Shown here: positions 1 through 8,149 of the stretch, in pieces
Layout of the letters: every line of letters begins with the position of its first letter
Numbering within the stretch: the stretch's first letter is position 1
Assembly (NCBI RefSeq): GCF_001542815.1
Contig: NZ_CP006992.1
Coordinates: 3,725,501 to 3,789,500 of the forward strand
Reading direction: 5' to 3'
DNA length: 64,000 nucleotides
From: Methylobacterium sp. AMS5
GTDB taxonomy: Bacteria > Pseudomonadota > Alphaproteobacteria > Rhizobiales > Beijerinckiaceae
Position numbers and translations under genes: made by a program
Notes under the pieces: generated by a model
Database searches by the model: none
Seen by the model: only the letters and a program-made list of their open reading frames with translations
What the model was told of the DNA's origin: nothing

Positions 1-693
1 CGGGATCGCCGCCTCGCGGTTCGTCTCCTTCACGCGGGCGAATTCGGGCGTCTCCATCACGTTGAGCCGGATGTAGGCGCCGACGGCGACGAGCACGGCG
101 CTGAGCAGGAAGGCGAGCCGCCACCCCCAGGAGAGAAACTGTTCGTCCGTGAGTCCGTAGGACAGCCCCGCAACGACGCCGGAGGCGATGCAGAGCCCCA
201 GCGCGAGCCCGATCTGTGGGATGCTGGCGTAGAGGCCGCGTTTCTCCGGAGGCGCATACTCGAAAGCCATCAGCACGGCTCCGCCCCACTCGCCGCCCAG
301 CCCGATGCCCTGGACGATCCGCAGGATCAGCAGCAGGACGGGGGCAGCGACGCCGATCTGTGCATAGGTCGGCACCAGCCCGATCAGGAAGGTCGCCACG
401 CCCATCAGCAGGAGGGTGATGACCAGCATGCTCTTGCGGCCGATCCGGTCGCCGAAATGTCCGAAGATCACGCCACCGAGCGGCCGGGTGACAAAGCCGA
501 CGGCGAAGGTCGAGTAGGCGAGCAGCGTCGAGACGAGGGGATCGTCGGCTGGAAAATACAGCTTGTTCAGGACAATGCCGGCGACGACGCCGTAGAGGAA
601 GAAGTCGTACCACTCGATCGTCGCTCCGATCAGAGCGGCCGTGACGACGCGGGCGAGGCCGCCGCGTTCGGGTGCCGTGTCACTCGTCGTCAT
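1..693 (-). CDS. MHS-family MFS transporter (3' end cut by window edge)
   Basis: This is the first 231 residues of a major facilitator permease; the gene runs off the left edge. The N-terminus has the metabolite:H+ symporter (MHS) pattern: an early E-W-Y-D-F-F-L-Y segment in helix 1 and the cytoplasmic loop motif G-H-F-G-D-R-I-G-R-K after helix 2, then several hydrophobic helices. MHS members import organic acids and zwitterions with protons across the inner membrane. The ATG at 693 overlaps the TGA of the upstream dehydrogenase (ATGA), so the two are translationally coupled and probably handle the same compound. Given the neighbouring sulfonate genes, the substrate may be a C2 compound such as isethionate, but this is inference; choline-like substrates are the main alternative. 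Confidence 0.85.
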   Translation of the reverse strand, partial: MTTSDTAPERGGLARVVTAALIGATIEWYDFFLYGVVAGIVLNKLYFPADDPLVSTLLAYSTFAVGFVTRPLGGVIFGHFGDRIGRKSMLVITLLLMGVATFLIGLVPTYAQIGVAAPVLLLILRIVQGIGLGGEWGGAVLMAFEYAPPEKRGLYASIPQIGLALGLCIASGVVAGLSYGLTDEQFLSWGWRLAFLLSAVLVAVGAYIRLNVMETPEFARVKETNREAAIP

Positions 694-2381
694 GCCGGGC
701 TCCCCTCTGGCGCCGGCGCGGGATGCCGGCTGGATGTGGTCGCCAGCGGGTCGGAGGCGACGGCGACCGCCGCTGAACCGGCCCGCGCATCGGCCAGAAT
801 CATTTCGGAGGCCTTCTCCGCGATCATGACCACGGGCGCGCTGGTGTTGCCGGAGATCAGGGTCGGCATGATCGAACAATCGACGACGCGCAGGCCGCCG
901 ATGCCGTGGACGCGCAGGCGCGCATCCGTCACCGCCATCGGGTCCGAGCCCATCTTGCACGTCCCCGAGGGGTGGAAGATCGTGGCCCCCGTCGCACGCG
1001 CGAAATCGAGCAGGGCTTCGTCGCCCTCGACCTCCGGGCCCGGCTTGACCTCTTCCGTCAGCAGCGTCCGCAGAGGGGACGTCGCGGCGAGGCGCCGGGC
1101 GAACTTGATGCCCTCGACGGTGCAGCGCCGGTCCGTCTCGGTCGCGAGGTAGTTGGCCCGCATGACGGGCGCCGCGAAGGGGTCGGCGCTGCGCAGAGTC
1201 ACGCTCCCGCGGGATTCCGGGCGCAGCTGGCAGACCGAAAAGGTGCAGCCTGACCAGGGATGGGGCGCGCCGCCGGCCATATCGGCCGAGAGCGTGGCGA
1301 AGTGGAACTGCACGTCCGGCGTGCCGGGCCCGGGCATGACGCGGGTGAAAAGGCCACCCTGATTGATCCCGACGGCCAGCGGACCGCTGCGTGTCAGCAG
1401 CCAACGCAGGCCGATCCGCGCCCTCCCGAACACGGTGCGCAGGTCGTCATTCGTCGTGATCGGCTTGGCCACCTTGTACATCAGCCGGATCTGCAGGTGG
1501 TCCTGCAGATTCGCACCGACGCCGGGCAGCGCGTGCACCAGGGGGATGTTGTGGCGCGCCACCTCCGTCTCGGGTCCGATCCCCGACAGCATGAGAAGCT
1601 GCGGGCTCTGCAGCGCACCCGCGGCCAGGATCACGTCCGTCGCGGCGCGCGCCTCGTACATCCGGCCCTTCAGCCGGTAGCGGATCCCAACCGCACGGCG
1701 CCCTTCGAGGATCAGGCCGACCGCCTGCGCGCCGGTCTCGACGCGAAGGTTACGACGACCGCGCGCCGGGCGAAGATAGGCGACTGCGGTGCTGCAGCGC
1801 CGGCCCTTGCGGGTGAAGAGCTGGTAGTAGCCGACGCCCTCCTGGTCGCCCGCGTTGAAGTCCGCCGTGCGGCGGATGCCGAGCTCGCCCGCGCCGGCAA
1901 TGATCGTATCGATGAGTTCGTGCCGATGCTCGATGTCGGAGCACCAGAGCGGCCCATCCGCGCCGTGGGCGGGTCCTGCGCCGTGGGAATTGTGCTCGGA
2001 GCGGATGAAGTAGGGCAGGACGTCCTTCCAGGACCAGCCCGTATTCCCGAGCGCCGCCCAGTGATCGTAGTCCTCCGCTTGGCCGCGAACGTAGATCAGG
2101 CCATTGATCGACGAGGAGCCCCCCAGTGTCCGACCGCGCGGCCAGTAGATCCGCCGACCGTTCATGGTCGGCTCCGGTTCGGTAAAGAAGCCCCAGTTGA
2201 GGGTCTTGTGGAACATCGTCTTCCCGTAGCCGATGGGAAGGTGGATCCAGGGCGAACGATCGCGTGGACCGGCCTCCAGCATCAGCACCCGATGCCGACC
2301 ATCGGCCGTGAGGCGGTTCGCAAGGACGCAACCTGCAGTCCCGCCGCCGACGATGATGAAGTCGAAGGGGCCGACAGTCAT
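690..2381 (-). CDS. GMC-family FAD-dependent dehydrogenase (choline-dehydrogenase-like; isethionate dehydrogenase candidate)
   Basis: A 563-residue glucose-methanol-choline oxidoreductase. The N-terminal FAD Rossmann motif G-G-G-T-A-G is at residues 12-17. The GMC signature region lies near residues 80-100 (R-G-R-T-L-G-G-S-S). The C-terminal active-site region H-P-S-G-T-C-K-M-G is followed by N-T-S-A-P. Length is normal for BetA-like enzymes. They oxidise primary alcohols and pass electrons to the respiratory chain. I chose ATG 2381, which has GAGG 8 nt upstream, over GTG 2390, which lacks a spaced site. The gene is coupled by ATGA to an MHS transporter. In Cupriavidus an isethionate dehydrogenase (IseJ) is a GMC protein beside an MFS transporter, and the sauU/sauS-like operon is close by, so isethionate oxidation is a reasonable hypothesis. 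Choline or another alcohol cannot be excluded. Confidence 0.85.
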   Translation of the reverse strand: MTVGPFDFIIVGGGTAGCVLANRLTADGRHRVLMLEAGPRDRSPWIHLPIGYGKTMFHKTLNWGFFTEPEPTMNGRRIYWPRGRTLGGSSSINGLIYVRGQAEDYDHWAALGNTGWSWKDVLPYFIRSEHNSHGAGPAHGADGPLWCSDIEHRHELIDTIIAGAGELGIRRTADFNAGDQEGVGYYQLFTRKGRRCSTAVAYLRPARGRRNLRVETGAQAVGLILEGRRAVGIRYRLKGRMYEARAATDVILAAGALQSPQLLMLSGIGPETEVARHNIPLVHALPGVGANLQDHLQIRLMYKVAKPITTNDDLRTVFGRARIGLRWLLTRSGPLAVGINQGGLFTRVMPGPGTPDVQFHFATLSADMAGGAPHPWSGCTFSVCQLRPESRGSVTLRSADPFAAPVMRANYLATETDRRCTVEGIKFARRLAATSPLRTLLTEEVKPGPEVEGDEALLDFARATGATIFHPSGTCKMGSDPMAVTDARLRVHGIGGLRVVDCSIMPTLISGNTSAPVVMIAEKASEMILADARAGSAAVAVASDPLATTSSRHPAPAPEGSPA

Positions 2382-2673
2382 CGCCTGCACCTCGCCGCGA
2401 GCGTTTCCTCGTCTGTCATTCCGATCGAGCCCTTATGTCTCGAAAAACGGAACGTTATGTTCGATTAGATGAGGAAACGACGGAAGTGTCAATCAGGCAT
2501 GCCAAGGCGGCCCACGGCGAGGCCGGAGGCGGACGAGGCGATCGGCGAGCGAGAAACGAGCGGGCGCATTCCGCGAACCGCATCTGCGCGAACCGGGATG
2601 CGTGGCGGAACGCGGGCGACCGGCCCGTGATGAGGGCCACGCTTGAGCGCCGAGGAGGAACTCGGCGCAGCGG

Positions 2674-2886
2674 TCAGTTGCCGGGAGAGCCGAAGGCCAT
2701 TTCGGACTGCTCGTTCTTGGCGATCTCAAGCATGTGCCACTTGATGCCGGACGCGACCGATTCCATCGAGAAACCGCGCGGCACGGAGAAAGCGGACTGC
2801 GTTGCGTGGAGTTGGCCTACGCTGCCGGCGAGATAGACTGCAACGGCAAAGGGCAGAATCTGGCGAAGACGCTCGGCGAGGGGCAT
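2674..2886 (-). CDS. small hypothetical membrane-associated protein (70 aa)
   Basis: A short reading frame in the otherwise empty stretch between the GMC gene and the LysR gene. The predicted protein has a charged start, a hydrophobic segment at about residues 10-24 (L-P-F-A-V-A-V-Y-L-A-G) and a polar, lysine/glutamate-containing tail. Its amino-acid balance looks more protein-like than the arginine/proline-rich shadow frames around it. I see no strong ribosome site before ATG 2886 and recognise no family. It may be a small secreted or single-span protein, or a chance frame. Confidence 0.35.
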   Translation of the reverse strand: MPLAERLRQILPFAVAVYLAGSVGQLHATQSAFSVPRGFSMESVASGIKWHMLEIAKNEQSEMAFGSPGN

Positions 2887-3010
2887 GTCGATCGGATCTT
2901 GCTGCGATGCACCCTGTTCTAGCGAGCAGCATTGTGCGGTGCAACGGCGACAGCGTGTCGCCGCAACATGAGAGCCTTGCCGACAACGCGTGGAGACCCG
3001 ACCGCGCGCC

Positions 3011-3874
3011 TCAGCGTCCAAGACTTCCAATTCCGGCGACCATGTATTCGGCGAGGTGCTCGGCGGCGGGCGTGATTCCGCTGGGCTTGCGCTGCAGAAC
3101 GATCTCAAGATGAGGCATGTCGGGCAGGCCGTCGCTGCGGCCGAGCCGGCGGACCTTGGGGCAGAGCGCACAGAGCGGGAAGGCCGAGACGGCCAGCCCC
3201 GCATAGACGGCCGCCTGCAGCCCGGCGATGCTGTCGCTGACGGCGGCGATGTTCCAGGACCGCCCGATCTGGCCGAGCGCATCGAGAGCGTACTGTCGAT
3301 AGACACTTCCGGCCGGGAGCAGCGCGAGGGGCAGGGCTTCGTTCGACGTGACGACGTAGTCGCGCGCGGCCACCCAGACCAGCGGCTCCTCGCGCACGGC
3401 CGTGCCCCTGCCGAATTCCGGCTGGCGCGTCATCAGCGCGATGTCGATCTCCTCATGCTGGAGCGCCGCGTGGAGGTTCACGCTGCGCGAACACCGCAGT
3501 TCGATCTCGACCTGCGGATAGGCCCGCGAGAAGCCGCTCAGGACCGAGGGCAGCAGGAAGGCCGCGTAGAGATCGGGCACGCCGAGGCGGACATGGCCGG
3601 TGATATCGGGCGCCTCGAAGCGCTCGCGGATCTCGTCGTTGAGACCGAGCAGGGTTCGCGCATAGCCCAGCAGCATCTCCCCCTCCCGGGTCAGGGTGAG
3701 GTGGCGGCGATCCTCCTGAAAGAGCGGTTTGGCGAGCGCCTTTTCCAGGCGCTGCATCTGGTGCGTGATCGCCGGCTGGGTGCGTCCGACCTGCCGGCCG
3801 GCCAGCGTTATACTGCCGGTTTCGACCACCGCGACGAAGGTCCTGAGGAGAGGGATCTCGAGATCCGGAATCAT
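3011..3874 (-). CDS. LysR-type transcriptional regulator
   Basis: A 287-residue LysR regulator. An N-terminal winged helix-turn-helix spans residues ~5-62 (L-L-R-T-F-V-A-V-V-E-T-G-S-I... Q-P-A-I-T-H-Q-M-Q-R-L-E), followed by the periplasmic-binding-like co-inducer domain. I chose ATG 3874 because the HTH starts 5-6 residues later, as usual in this family; a longer frame to 3985 adds 37 unlikely residues. It is transcribed divergently from the transporter/acylating-dehydrogenase operon starting at 4112, the classic LysR arrangement, so it probably controls that operon (and itself) in response to a pathway intermediate. The shared spacer is 237 bp and contains a strong dyad at 4042-4085. Confidence 0.88.
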   Translation of the reverse strand: MIPDLEIPLLRTFVAVVETGSITLAGRQVGRTQPAITHQMQRLEKALAKPLFQEDRRHLTLTREGEMLLGYARTLLGLNDEIRERFEAPDITGHVRLGVPDLYAAFLLPSVLSGFSRAYPQVEIELRCSRSVNLHAALQHEEIDIALMTRQPEFGRGTAVREEPLVWVAARDYVVTSNEALPLALLPAGSVYRQYALDALGQIGRSWNIAAVSDSIAGLQAAVYAGLAVSAFPLCALCPKVRRLGRSDGLPDMPHLEIVLQRKPSGITPAAEHLAEYMVAGIGSLGR

Positions 3875-4041
3875 ATCGATAAATATCCTGCATGATCTCG
3901 ATGCAGAGAATAAATTTCTCCGATGCGAAGGCAATCGGTAGGGTAAAACCGAGGCGCCGGACAAGCCATGATTCAGGACGATCAAAGATCCTGAACGATC
4001 CGACGTCTCATAGGTGAGAAACGCTCAACGAATGCAGGGAG

Positions 4042-4085
4042 ACTTTGCGTGTCAGCGCGCAGTTCTACGCGCTGGCACGCAAAGT
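4042..4085. promoter_or_regulatory. Long inverted repeat (18-bp arms) just upstream of sauU
   Basis: Left arm ACTTTGCGTGTCAGCGCG at 4042-4059 and right arm CGCGCTGGCACGCAAAGT at 4068-4085 are complementary at 17 of 18 positions (the exception is a G-U wobble in RNA), with an 8-nt loop. It ends 15 bp before the AGGAGG ribosome site of sauU, and no T-run follows, so it is not a simple terminator. It could be a DNA operator for the divergent LysR regulator or another protein, or an mRNA leader hairpin. Confidence 0.6.
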
Positions 4086-4111
4086 ACCCCTCAATTCAGC
4101 AGGAGGGCAGA

Positions 4112-5419
4112 ATGCTGAGGCTTGTTCGCTTCAAAGCCACAGACCGCGTGCTGCTGATCATCTGCCTGATGTACCTGGTCACCTATATCGATCGGGTCAA
4201 TATCGGCACAGCCGCACCGGCGATGCAGAAGGAACTCGGACTCACCAATTTCGAGCTCGGCCTGGCCTTCTCCGCCTTCGCCTATCCCTACGCTTTCTTT
4301 CAGATCGCCGGCGGCTGGCTCGGTGATCGTCTCGGTCCCCGCAAGACCCTGCTGATCTGCGGCGCGATCTGGTCGGCGGCCACGATCGCCATCGGCTTCG
4401 TCGAAGGCGCGATGTCGCTGGTCATCGCCCGCTTCGTCCTCGGGGTCGGCGAGGGATCGGCCTTCCCGACCGCGACGCGGGCCCTGGCGAACTGGATGGC
4501 GGCCGACCGGCGCGGCTTTGCCCAAGGGATCACCCACGCCTTCGCCCGCCTCGGCAACGCGCTGACGCCACCACTCATCGCCTTCCTCATCGTCGCGCTC
4601 TCCTGGCGCGACTCGTTCGTGATCGTCGGCCTGATCAGCTTCGCTTGGGTCGCTCTCTGGTTCTGGTACTTCCGGGACGATCCGCGCGAGCACAAGGATG
4701 TCACGCCGGAGGAGATCGCCGTCCTGCCGAAGGTGAAGATCGCGGGCGAGCGCCCGCCCGTGCCGTGGCGGCGCCTTCTCAAACGCATGTTGCCGGTGAC
4801 GATGACGGACTTCTGCTATGGCTGGACGCTGTGGCTGTTCCTCAACTGGATCCCCTCCTACTTCCTTCACCAGTACCAGCTCGACATCAAGAAATCGGCG
4901 ATCTTCGCGTCAGGCGTGTTCTTCGCCGGCGTGGTCGGCGATACGGTCGGGGGCGTCGTCAGCGACCGCATCCTGAAGAAGACCGGCAGCGTCTCGAAGG
5001 CCCGCGTCAGCGTGATCGTGGTCGGCTTTCTCGGCGCCTTCCTGTTCATGCTGCCGGTGCTGTTCGTAACCGATCTCGTCACCATCACGCTGTGCCTGTC
5101 CGCCGCCTTCTTCTTCGCGGAGTTGATCGTCGCGCCGATCTGGGCCGTGCCGATGGACATCGCGCCCCAGCACTCGGGCACCGCTTCCGGCTTCATGAAC
5201 TTCGGCTTCGGCCTCGCCGGAATGATCTCGCCGGTGGTGTTCGGCGCGGTGATCGATGCAACCGGCCGCTGGGACCTTCCGTTCGTCGCCTCCCTCGGTC
5301 TTCTCCTTCTCGGCGCCGTGCTGGCCCTGCGCATGCGGCCGGACGAGCCCTTCCTCGACGAGGTCGAGCCAGCCCCGCCCGTCGCCACGGGTCCGGCGGC
5401 GGTCAGGCCCAGCGCCTGA
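4112..5419 (+). CDS. sauU: MFS transporter, ACS-like; probable sulfoacetate importer
   Basis: A 435-residue permease with about 12 hydrophobic segments. The first is I-I-C-L-M-Y-L-V-T-Y-I-D-R-V-N-I, typical of anion:cation symporters (phthalate/glucarate/galactonate permease group), and G-W-L-G-D-R-L-G-P-R-K is the loop 2-3 motif. Length is close to the ~430 residues of the SauU sulfoacetate carrier of Cupriavidus. ATG 4112 was chosen because AGGAGGG lies at 4101-4107; a longer frame to 4049 would run through the palindrome. It is the first gene of an operon followed 73 bp later by the acylating aldehyde dehydrogenase. The substrate is assigned only by context; another small organic anion is possible. 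Confidence 0.82.
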   Translation: MLRLVRFKATDRVLLIICLMYLVTYIDRVNIGTAAPAMQKELGLTNFELGLAFSAFAYPYAFFQIAGGWLGDRLGPRKTLLICGAIWSAATIAIGFVEGAMSLVIARFVLGVGEGSAFPTATRALANWMAADRRGFAQGITHAFARLGNALTPPLIAFLIVALSWRDSFVIVGLISFAWVALWFWYFRDDPREHKDVTPEEIAVLPKVKIAGERPPVPWRRLLKRMLPVTMTDFCYGWTLWLFLNWIPSYFLHQYQLDIKKSAIFASGVFFAGVVGDTVGGVVSDRILKKTGSVSKARVSVIVVGFLGAFLFMLPVLFVTDLVTITLCLSAAFFFAELIVAPIWAVPMDIAPQHSGTASGFMNFGFGLAGMISPVVFGAVIDATGRWDLPFVASLGLLLLGAVLALRMRPDEPFLDEVEPAPPVATGPAAVRPSA

Positions 5420-5492
5420 CCGCAGCTCTGCCGCCCGGCACACGCCCAACCCCCGTTTTCGTCCTCGACATCCGCATGAGGAATCCCCCGCG

Positions 5493-6986
5493 ATGCCCGT
5501 CATCGGCCTCAAGGTCCCCGAACGCCCGCTCGACCCGCGCGAACAGGCTCCAACGCCTTCAAGCCGGAGCGAACCGGACTCTGTCGATGCCGTGATGGAG
5601 CGGGCGAGGGCGGCGCAGGGCGCCTTCGCTTCAGTCGATCAGGAGACCGCGGACGCCGCGGTGAGGGCCCTGGCCTGGTCCCTCTACAATCCCGACCATG
5701 CTCGCGAAGTGGCCGAACTCGCCGTGCAGGATACCGGGCTCGGCAATGTCGCCGACAAGGTTCGCAAGAAGCAGCGCAAGACCTTCGGGACCCTGCGCGA
5801 CCTCCTGCGCGCGCCGTCCGTCGGCGTGATCGAGCGGGACGAGGCGAAGGGACTCGTCAAATACGCCAAGCCGATGGGCGTGATCGGCGCGGTGACGCCC
5901 TCGACCAATCCGGGCGCGACGCCGGTCAACAAGGCGATGATGGCGGTCAAGGGGCGCAATGCCATCGTCATCGCTCCGTCCCCGCTCGGCTACCGCACCA
6001 CGGCCCGCATCGTCGACCTGATGCGCCGAGAACTCGCCGCGATCGGTCTGCCGGAGGATCTCGTGCAGATCCTGCCCGCGCCGATCACGAAGGACTCAAC
6101 CGAGGCGCTGATGAAGGCCTGCGACCTCGTCGTGGTGACGGGCTCGCAGGACAACGTCCGCCGCGCCTATTCGAGCGGAACGCCGGCCATCGGCGTGGGG
6201 GCCGGCAACGTGCCGGTGATCATCGACGAGACCGCCGACCTCGACGCGGCGGCCGAGCGGATCCGCGACTCGAAAATCTTCGACAATTCGACCTCCTGTT
6301 CCTCGGAGAACGCCGTCGTCATCGTCGATGCGGTCTACGATGCGGCTGTCGCCGCGCTGGAGCAGGCCGGCGCCTATCTCTGCACGCCAGAGGAGCGCCG
6401 GCGCGTGATCGAGCGGCTCTGGGTCAAGGGCAAGCTCAACCGCGATCTCATCGCCCGCGATGCCGAGGTGCTGGCCGGGGCCTTCGGCCTACCGGCGCAA
6501 GCCCACGCGAAAAGCTTCTTCCTCGTGGAGGAGAGCGGGGTCGGCAAGGCCTATCCGCTCTCGGGCGAGAAGCTCGCCCTCGTGCTGACCGTCTACCGCG
6601 CGAGCGACTTCGCGGCGGCCAAGGAACGGGTGCGCGAGATCTTGGAGCACCAGGGCAAGGGCCATTCCTGCGGCCTGCACACCACGGACATGGACCGCGC
6701 CCGCGAACTGGCGGAGGACCTGGAGGTCGTGCGGGTGCTCGTGAACTTCGCCCACACCTTCGGCAACGGCGGCGGCTTCAATTCCGGCCTCGGCTTCACC
6801 CTCAGCATGGGCTGCGGCTCCTGGCAGAAGAACTCGATCTCCGAGAACCTGAGCTATCGCCACATGCTCAACATCACCCACCTCGTCACGCCGATCCCCG
6901 AGGACAAGCCGACCGAGATGGAGCTGTTCGGACCGCACTGGAAGCGGATCGGTCACGAAGCCGGACAGGCGGAGGCCGCACGATGA
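5493..6986 (+). CDS. sauS: CoA-acylating aldehyde dehydrogenase; probable sulfoacetaldehyde dehydrogenase
   Basis: A 497-residue member of the CoA-acylating (EutE/AdhE-type) aldehyde dehydrogenases. The nucleotide-binding and N-x-A region (G-V-I-G-A-V-T-P-S-T-N-P) is at about residues 128-140. The catalytic cysteine lies in F-D-N-S-T-S-C-S-S-E-N, and H-T-F-G-N-G-G-G-F-N-S-G follows near the C-terminus. Such enzymes interconvert acyl-CoA and aldehyde with NAD(P)H; SauS reduces sulfoacetyl-CoA to sulfoacetaldehyde. ATG 5493 has GAGGA 9 nt upstream. Its stop overlaps the next start (ATGA), coupling it to a CoA ligase that would make the acyl-CoA. No sulfoacetaldehyde acetyltransferase (Xsc) is in the window. 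Another acyl-CoA substrate remains possible. Confidence 0.8.
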   Translation: MPVIGLKVPERPLDPREQAPTPSSRSEPDSVDAVMERARAAQGAFASVDQETADAAVRALAWSLYNPDHAREVAELAVQDTGLGNVADKVRKKQRKTFGTLRDLLRAPSVGVIERDEAKGLVKYAKPMGVIGAVTPSTNPGATPVNKAMMAVKGRNAIVIAPSPLGYRTTARIVDLMRRELAAIGLPEDLVQILPAPITKDSTEALMKACDLVVVTGSQDNVRRAYSSGTPAIGVGAGNVPVIIDETADLDAAAERIRDSKIFDNSTSCSSENAVVIVDAVYDAAVAALEQAGAYLCTPEERRRVIERLWVKGKLNRDLIARDAEVLAGAFGLPAQAHAKSFFLVEESGVGKAYPLSGEKLALVLTVYRASDFAAAKERVREILEHQGKGHSCGLHTTDMDRARELAEDLEVVRVLVNFAHTFGNGGGFNSGLGFTLSMGCGSWQKNSISENLSYRHMLNITHLVTPIPEDKPTEMELFGPHWKRIGHEAGQAEAAR

Positions 6987-8149
6987 ATTTCCTGGAGCAC
7001 GTCGCCAAGGCGAGCGTCCTCGCGCCCGCCGGCATCCCTGTCCCGCGCGCGGTCCTGTGCCGGACGCCGGAGGAGGCGCAGGCCGCCTTCGCGGAAATCG
7101 GCCCCTGCATGGTCAAGGCCCAGGTGCCAACCGGCAAGCGCGGCAAGGCCGGCGGCATCAAGCCGGCGAATTCGGCGGAGGAGGCGCGCGGCGTCGCCGA
7201 GCGCATCCTCGGCATGCGCATCGACGACCACGCGGTCGGCTCGGTCCTGCTGGAAGAGCAGGCTCGGATCGCGCGCGAATTCTACGCGGCTGTTCTGCTC
7301 GACACCGCGGGCCGGTGCCCGCTGGTCCTCTTCTCCACGGAGGGCGGGATGGACATCGAGGAGGTCGTCGCGACGCGGCCCGATGCGCTGCGTCGACACC
7401 GCATCGATCCCGAGGCCGGCTTCGACAAGGCGGCCGCCCATGCGCTGCTGTCCGGCCTCGACCTCGCAGGCGCCGAGGATCAAATCGCCGGGATCCTGGC
7501 GGCGCTCTACGCGACGAGCGTCCGGGTCGATGCGGAGCTGATCGAGATCAATCCGCTCGCCGTTCTGGCTGACGGGCGGGCCGTCGCCCTCGACTGCAAG
7601 CTGACGCTCGACGACTCGGCCGCCTTCCGCCAGGCCGATCTCGCCGGGGAGGCGGCGGAAGAGCCGATGACCGACCTCGAGCGGGAGGGCGCGGCCAACG
7701 GCCTCAAGTTCATCCAGCTCGATGGCGATGTCGGCGTGCTGGCCAACGGCGCGGGGCTGACGATGACGACGATGGACGTCATCAGCCATTGCGGCGGGCG
7801 CCCGGCGAACTTCCTTGAGATCGGCGGCGAGGCCTACACCAAGTCGGAAGCCGCGCTGAAGCTGGTCCTGTCCAATCCCGGGGTCAAAAGCCTCGTCGTG
7901 AACTTCTGTGGCGCCTTCGCCCGCACCGACGTGATGGCCGAAGGCGTCGTCACCGCCTGGAAGCGGCTCGCCCCGGACATCCCCGTCTTCTTCTCGATCC
8001 ACGGGACCGGGGAGGACGAGGCCGTGCGCCTCGTGCGCGACGGCCTCGGCCAGGAGCCCTTCGATCTGATGGAGGATGCCGTCCAGGCCGCCGTCGAGGC
8101 GGCACACGCGGCAACACGTTCGACAGCAAGCGGGGGAGCCGCACGATGA
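6983..8149 (+). CDS. ADP-forming acyl-CoA ligase, beta subunit (SucC-like); candidate sulfoacetate-CoA ligase
   Basis: A 388-residue protein of the succinyl-CoA synthetase beta family: an ATP-grasp domain occupies roughly residues 1-230 and the CoA-ligase domain follows, with G-D-V-G-V-L-A-N-G-A-G-L-T-M at about 247-260 and N-F-L-E-I-G-G-E-A at about 273-281. Paired with the next gene it should activate a carboxylate using ATP and CoA, giving ADP and phosphate. It overlaps both neighbours by 4 bp. Aerobic sulfoacetate degraders such as Cupriavidus use an AMP-forming ligase (SauT), whereas an ADP-forming two-subunit ligase has been described in an anaerobic sulfoacetate route; this operon matches the second design. 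A true succinyl-CoA synthetase is less likely because of the operon partners. Confidence 0.85.
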   Translation: MNFLEHVAKASVLAPAGIPVPRAVLCRTPEEAQAAFAEIGPCMVKAQVPTGKRGKAGGIKPANSAEEARGVAERILGMRIDDHAVGSVLLEEQARIAREFYAAVLLDTAGRCPLVLFSTEGGMDIEEVVATRPDALRRHRIDPEAGFDKAAAHALLSGLDLAGAEDQIAGILAALYATSVRVDAELIEINPLAVLADGRAVALDCKLTLDDSAAFRQADLAGEAAEEPMTDLEREGAANGLKFIQLDGDVGVLANGAGLTMTTMDVISHCGGRPANFLEIGGEAYTKSEAALKLVLSNPGVKSLVVNFCGAFARTDVMAEGVVTAWKRLAPDIPVFFSIHGTGEDEAVRLVRDGLGQEPFDLMEDAVQAAVEAAHAATRSTASGGAAR

